Part shown: positions 6,956-7,374 of the stretch, piece after piece
How the letters are laid out: each line of letters starts with the position of its first letter
How positions within the stretch are numbered: the first letter of the stretch is position 1
Assembly (NCBI GenBank): GCA_013002105.1
Contig: JABDKS010000443.1
Span: 1-7,374, forward strand
From: Pirellulaceae bacterium
GTDB taxonomy: Bacteria; Planctomycetota; Planctomycetia; Pirellulales; Pirellulaceae
Direction: 5' to 3'
Length of the DNA stretch: 7,374 nt
The notes under the pieces: generated by a model
What the model was told of the DNA's origin: nothing
Seen by the model: the letters and a program-made list of their open reading frames with translations, nothing else
Databases searched by the model: none
Made by a program: the position numbers and the translations under genes

Positions 6956-6998
6956 GTTGTCGCGATTTCAACTAGCCCCCCGGCTCGATCGCGACAAC
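6956..6998. repeat. Long structured inverted repeat adjacent to the terminator
   Basis: GTTGTCGCGAT (6956-6966) is the exact reverse complement of ATCGCGACAAC (6988-6998): 11 perfect pairs around a 21-base interior. That interior contains its own four-pair stem, AGCC (6974-6977) with GGCT (6982-6985), around four C residues. It lies three bases from the stem-loop at 6931-6952. No T-run follows it. It could be the 3' end of an mRNA, part of a small structured RNA, or a protein-binding palindrome. Confidence 0.6.
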
Positions 6999-7021
6999 TG
7001 AACGGATTGCTAAAATCTAGG

Positions 7022-7288
7022 TCACAGTTTGCGGCGAAGCGTGAAAGCGTGCAAAATTGGGCTGCAAACCGTGATTTCCAGCGTTATTTGCCGGTTTCGC
7101 TCGTAATTTGGCGGACAAACGTCGCAGCGACAGTATTCCACCACAGCGAAACACGAACGGCAAAACGGTCCTTCTAACGTCCCACCGCACCCCCAAAAGC
7201 ACGGCGAACTCTGTTGATTCGTGCCTGGACCAGCGCACCGTGAGAGCAGTTCTGGACTCCGCAATCGAGCGGTGTAACCATCACTCAT
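7022..7288 (-). CDS. Possible cysteine-rich small protein with zinc-ribbon-like spacing
   Basis: From the ATG at 7288 this frame gives 88 residues; a GTG start at 7330 would give 102. Nine cysteines are visible (18, 30, 34, 43, 46, 53, 55, 58, 75). Seven cluster as C-x3-C-x8-C-x2-C-x6-C-x-C-x2-C, including CFWGCGG, FCRSC and CRCDVC, which recalls small zinc-binding proteins. The stop at 7022 is 23 bases before a long stem-loop and 69 bases before a terminator-like hairpin in the right orientation. No Shine-Dalgarno or clear promoter is seen, a five-pair hairpin (7277-7281 / 7287-7291) covers the ATG, and both + strand frames stay open opposite. I know no matching family. It may be a chance frame in intergenic DNA. 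Confidence 0.3.
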   Translation of the reverse strand: MSDGYTARLRSPELLSRCAGPGTNQQSSPCFWGCGGTLEGPFCRSCFAVVEYCRCDVCPPNYERNRQITLEITVCSPILHAFTLRRKL

Positions 7289-7355
7289 GGTCGCATTGCT
7301 GCAGTTCCGGGCCCCACCGGCCAATAACACTAGTGCAATCTTAGTTTTCTCGTAG

Positions 7356-7373
7356 GCCAGGACCTGTCCTGGC
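7356..7373. repeat. Perfect palindrome at the right edge, REP-like
   Basis: GCCAGGAC (7356-7363) is the exact reverse complement of GTCCTGGC (7366-7373), two bases apart; as RNA it forms seven pairs around CCTG. It follows a T-rich stretch (ttagttttct, 7341-7350). Compact GC-rich palindromes of this kind are often dispersed intergenic repeats, but the element meets the window edge and only one copy is visible here. Confidence 0.4.
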
Positions 7374-7374
7374 G

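Noticed and set aside
7108..7344. 78-residue frame on the + strand at the right end
   Set aside because: Low-complexity polar composition with no motif; no terminator or ribosome site matches it.
1..7374. Defence system, mobile element, CRISPR array or biosynthetic cluster
   Set aside because: No nuclease, transposase, integrase, reverse transcriptase, toxin-antitoxin pair, direct-repeat array or tailoring-enzyme set is visible in any frame.

Overview
The window looks like chromosomal sequence from a planctomycete, probably in the Rhodopirellula/Pirellulaceae range. This is an inference from moderate GC, mostly absent Shine-Dalgarno sequences, loosely packed genes on both strands, and the protein types present. 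I see no tRNA, rRNA, CRISPR array, insertion sequence, phage gene or recognisable defence cassette.

Layout, left to right. (1) The C-terminal part of a large hybrid sensor histidine kinase on the + strand (to 1841). It holds the end of the dimerisation helix, the ATPase domain, two receiver domains and an Hpt domain; its sensor part and autophosphorylated histidine lie off the left edge. (2) Convergent to it, 22 bases away, is a 607-residue polytopic membrane protein on the - strand (1864-3687). It has a good sigma70-like promoter and a clear ribosome site. It resembles the uncharacterised membrane family often labelled LIC_10190 and may be a GT-C-like glycosyltransferase. (3) A divergent GNAT acetyltransferase on the + strand (3910-4341). 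(4) A fused glycosyltransferase family 2 / SAM-dependent methyltransferase on the - strand (4405 to about 5904). (5) A small putative lipoprotein on the - strand (6080-6322). (6) A 120-residue orphan protein on the - strand (6516-6878), followed by a strong intrinsic terminator. (7) A right-hand 496-base stretch with no certain gene. It holds two adjacent strong stem-loops, a possible cysteine-rich small protein on the - strand that ends just upstream of those stem-loops, and a perfect palindrome at the extreme right edge.

Functionally, the membrane protein, the fusion enzyme and perhaps the lipoprotein suggest a cell-envelope or polyprenyl-linked glycan theme, but the genes are not one operon and the link is loose. 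I found no convincing new multi-gene system. The least explained part is the right end (about 6410-7374), where paired hairpins, a duplicated terminator tail and a cysteine-rich reading frame occur together.
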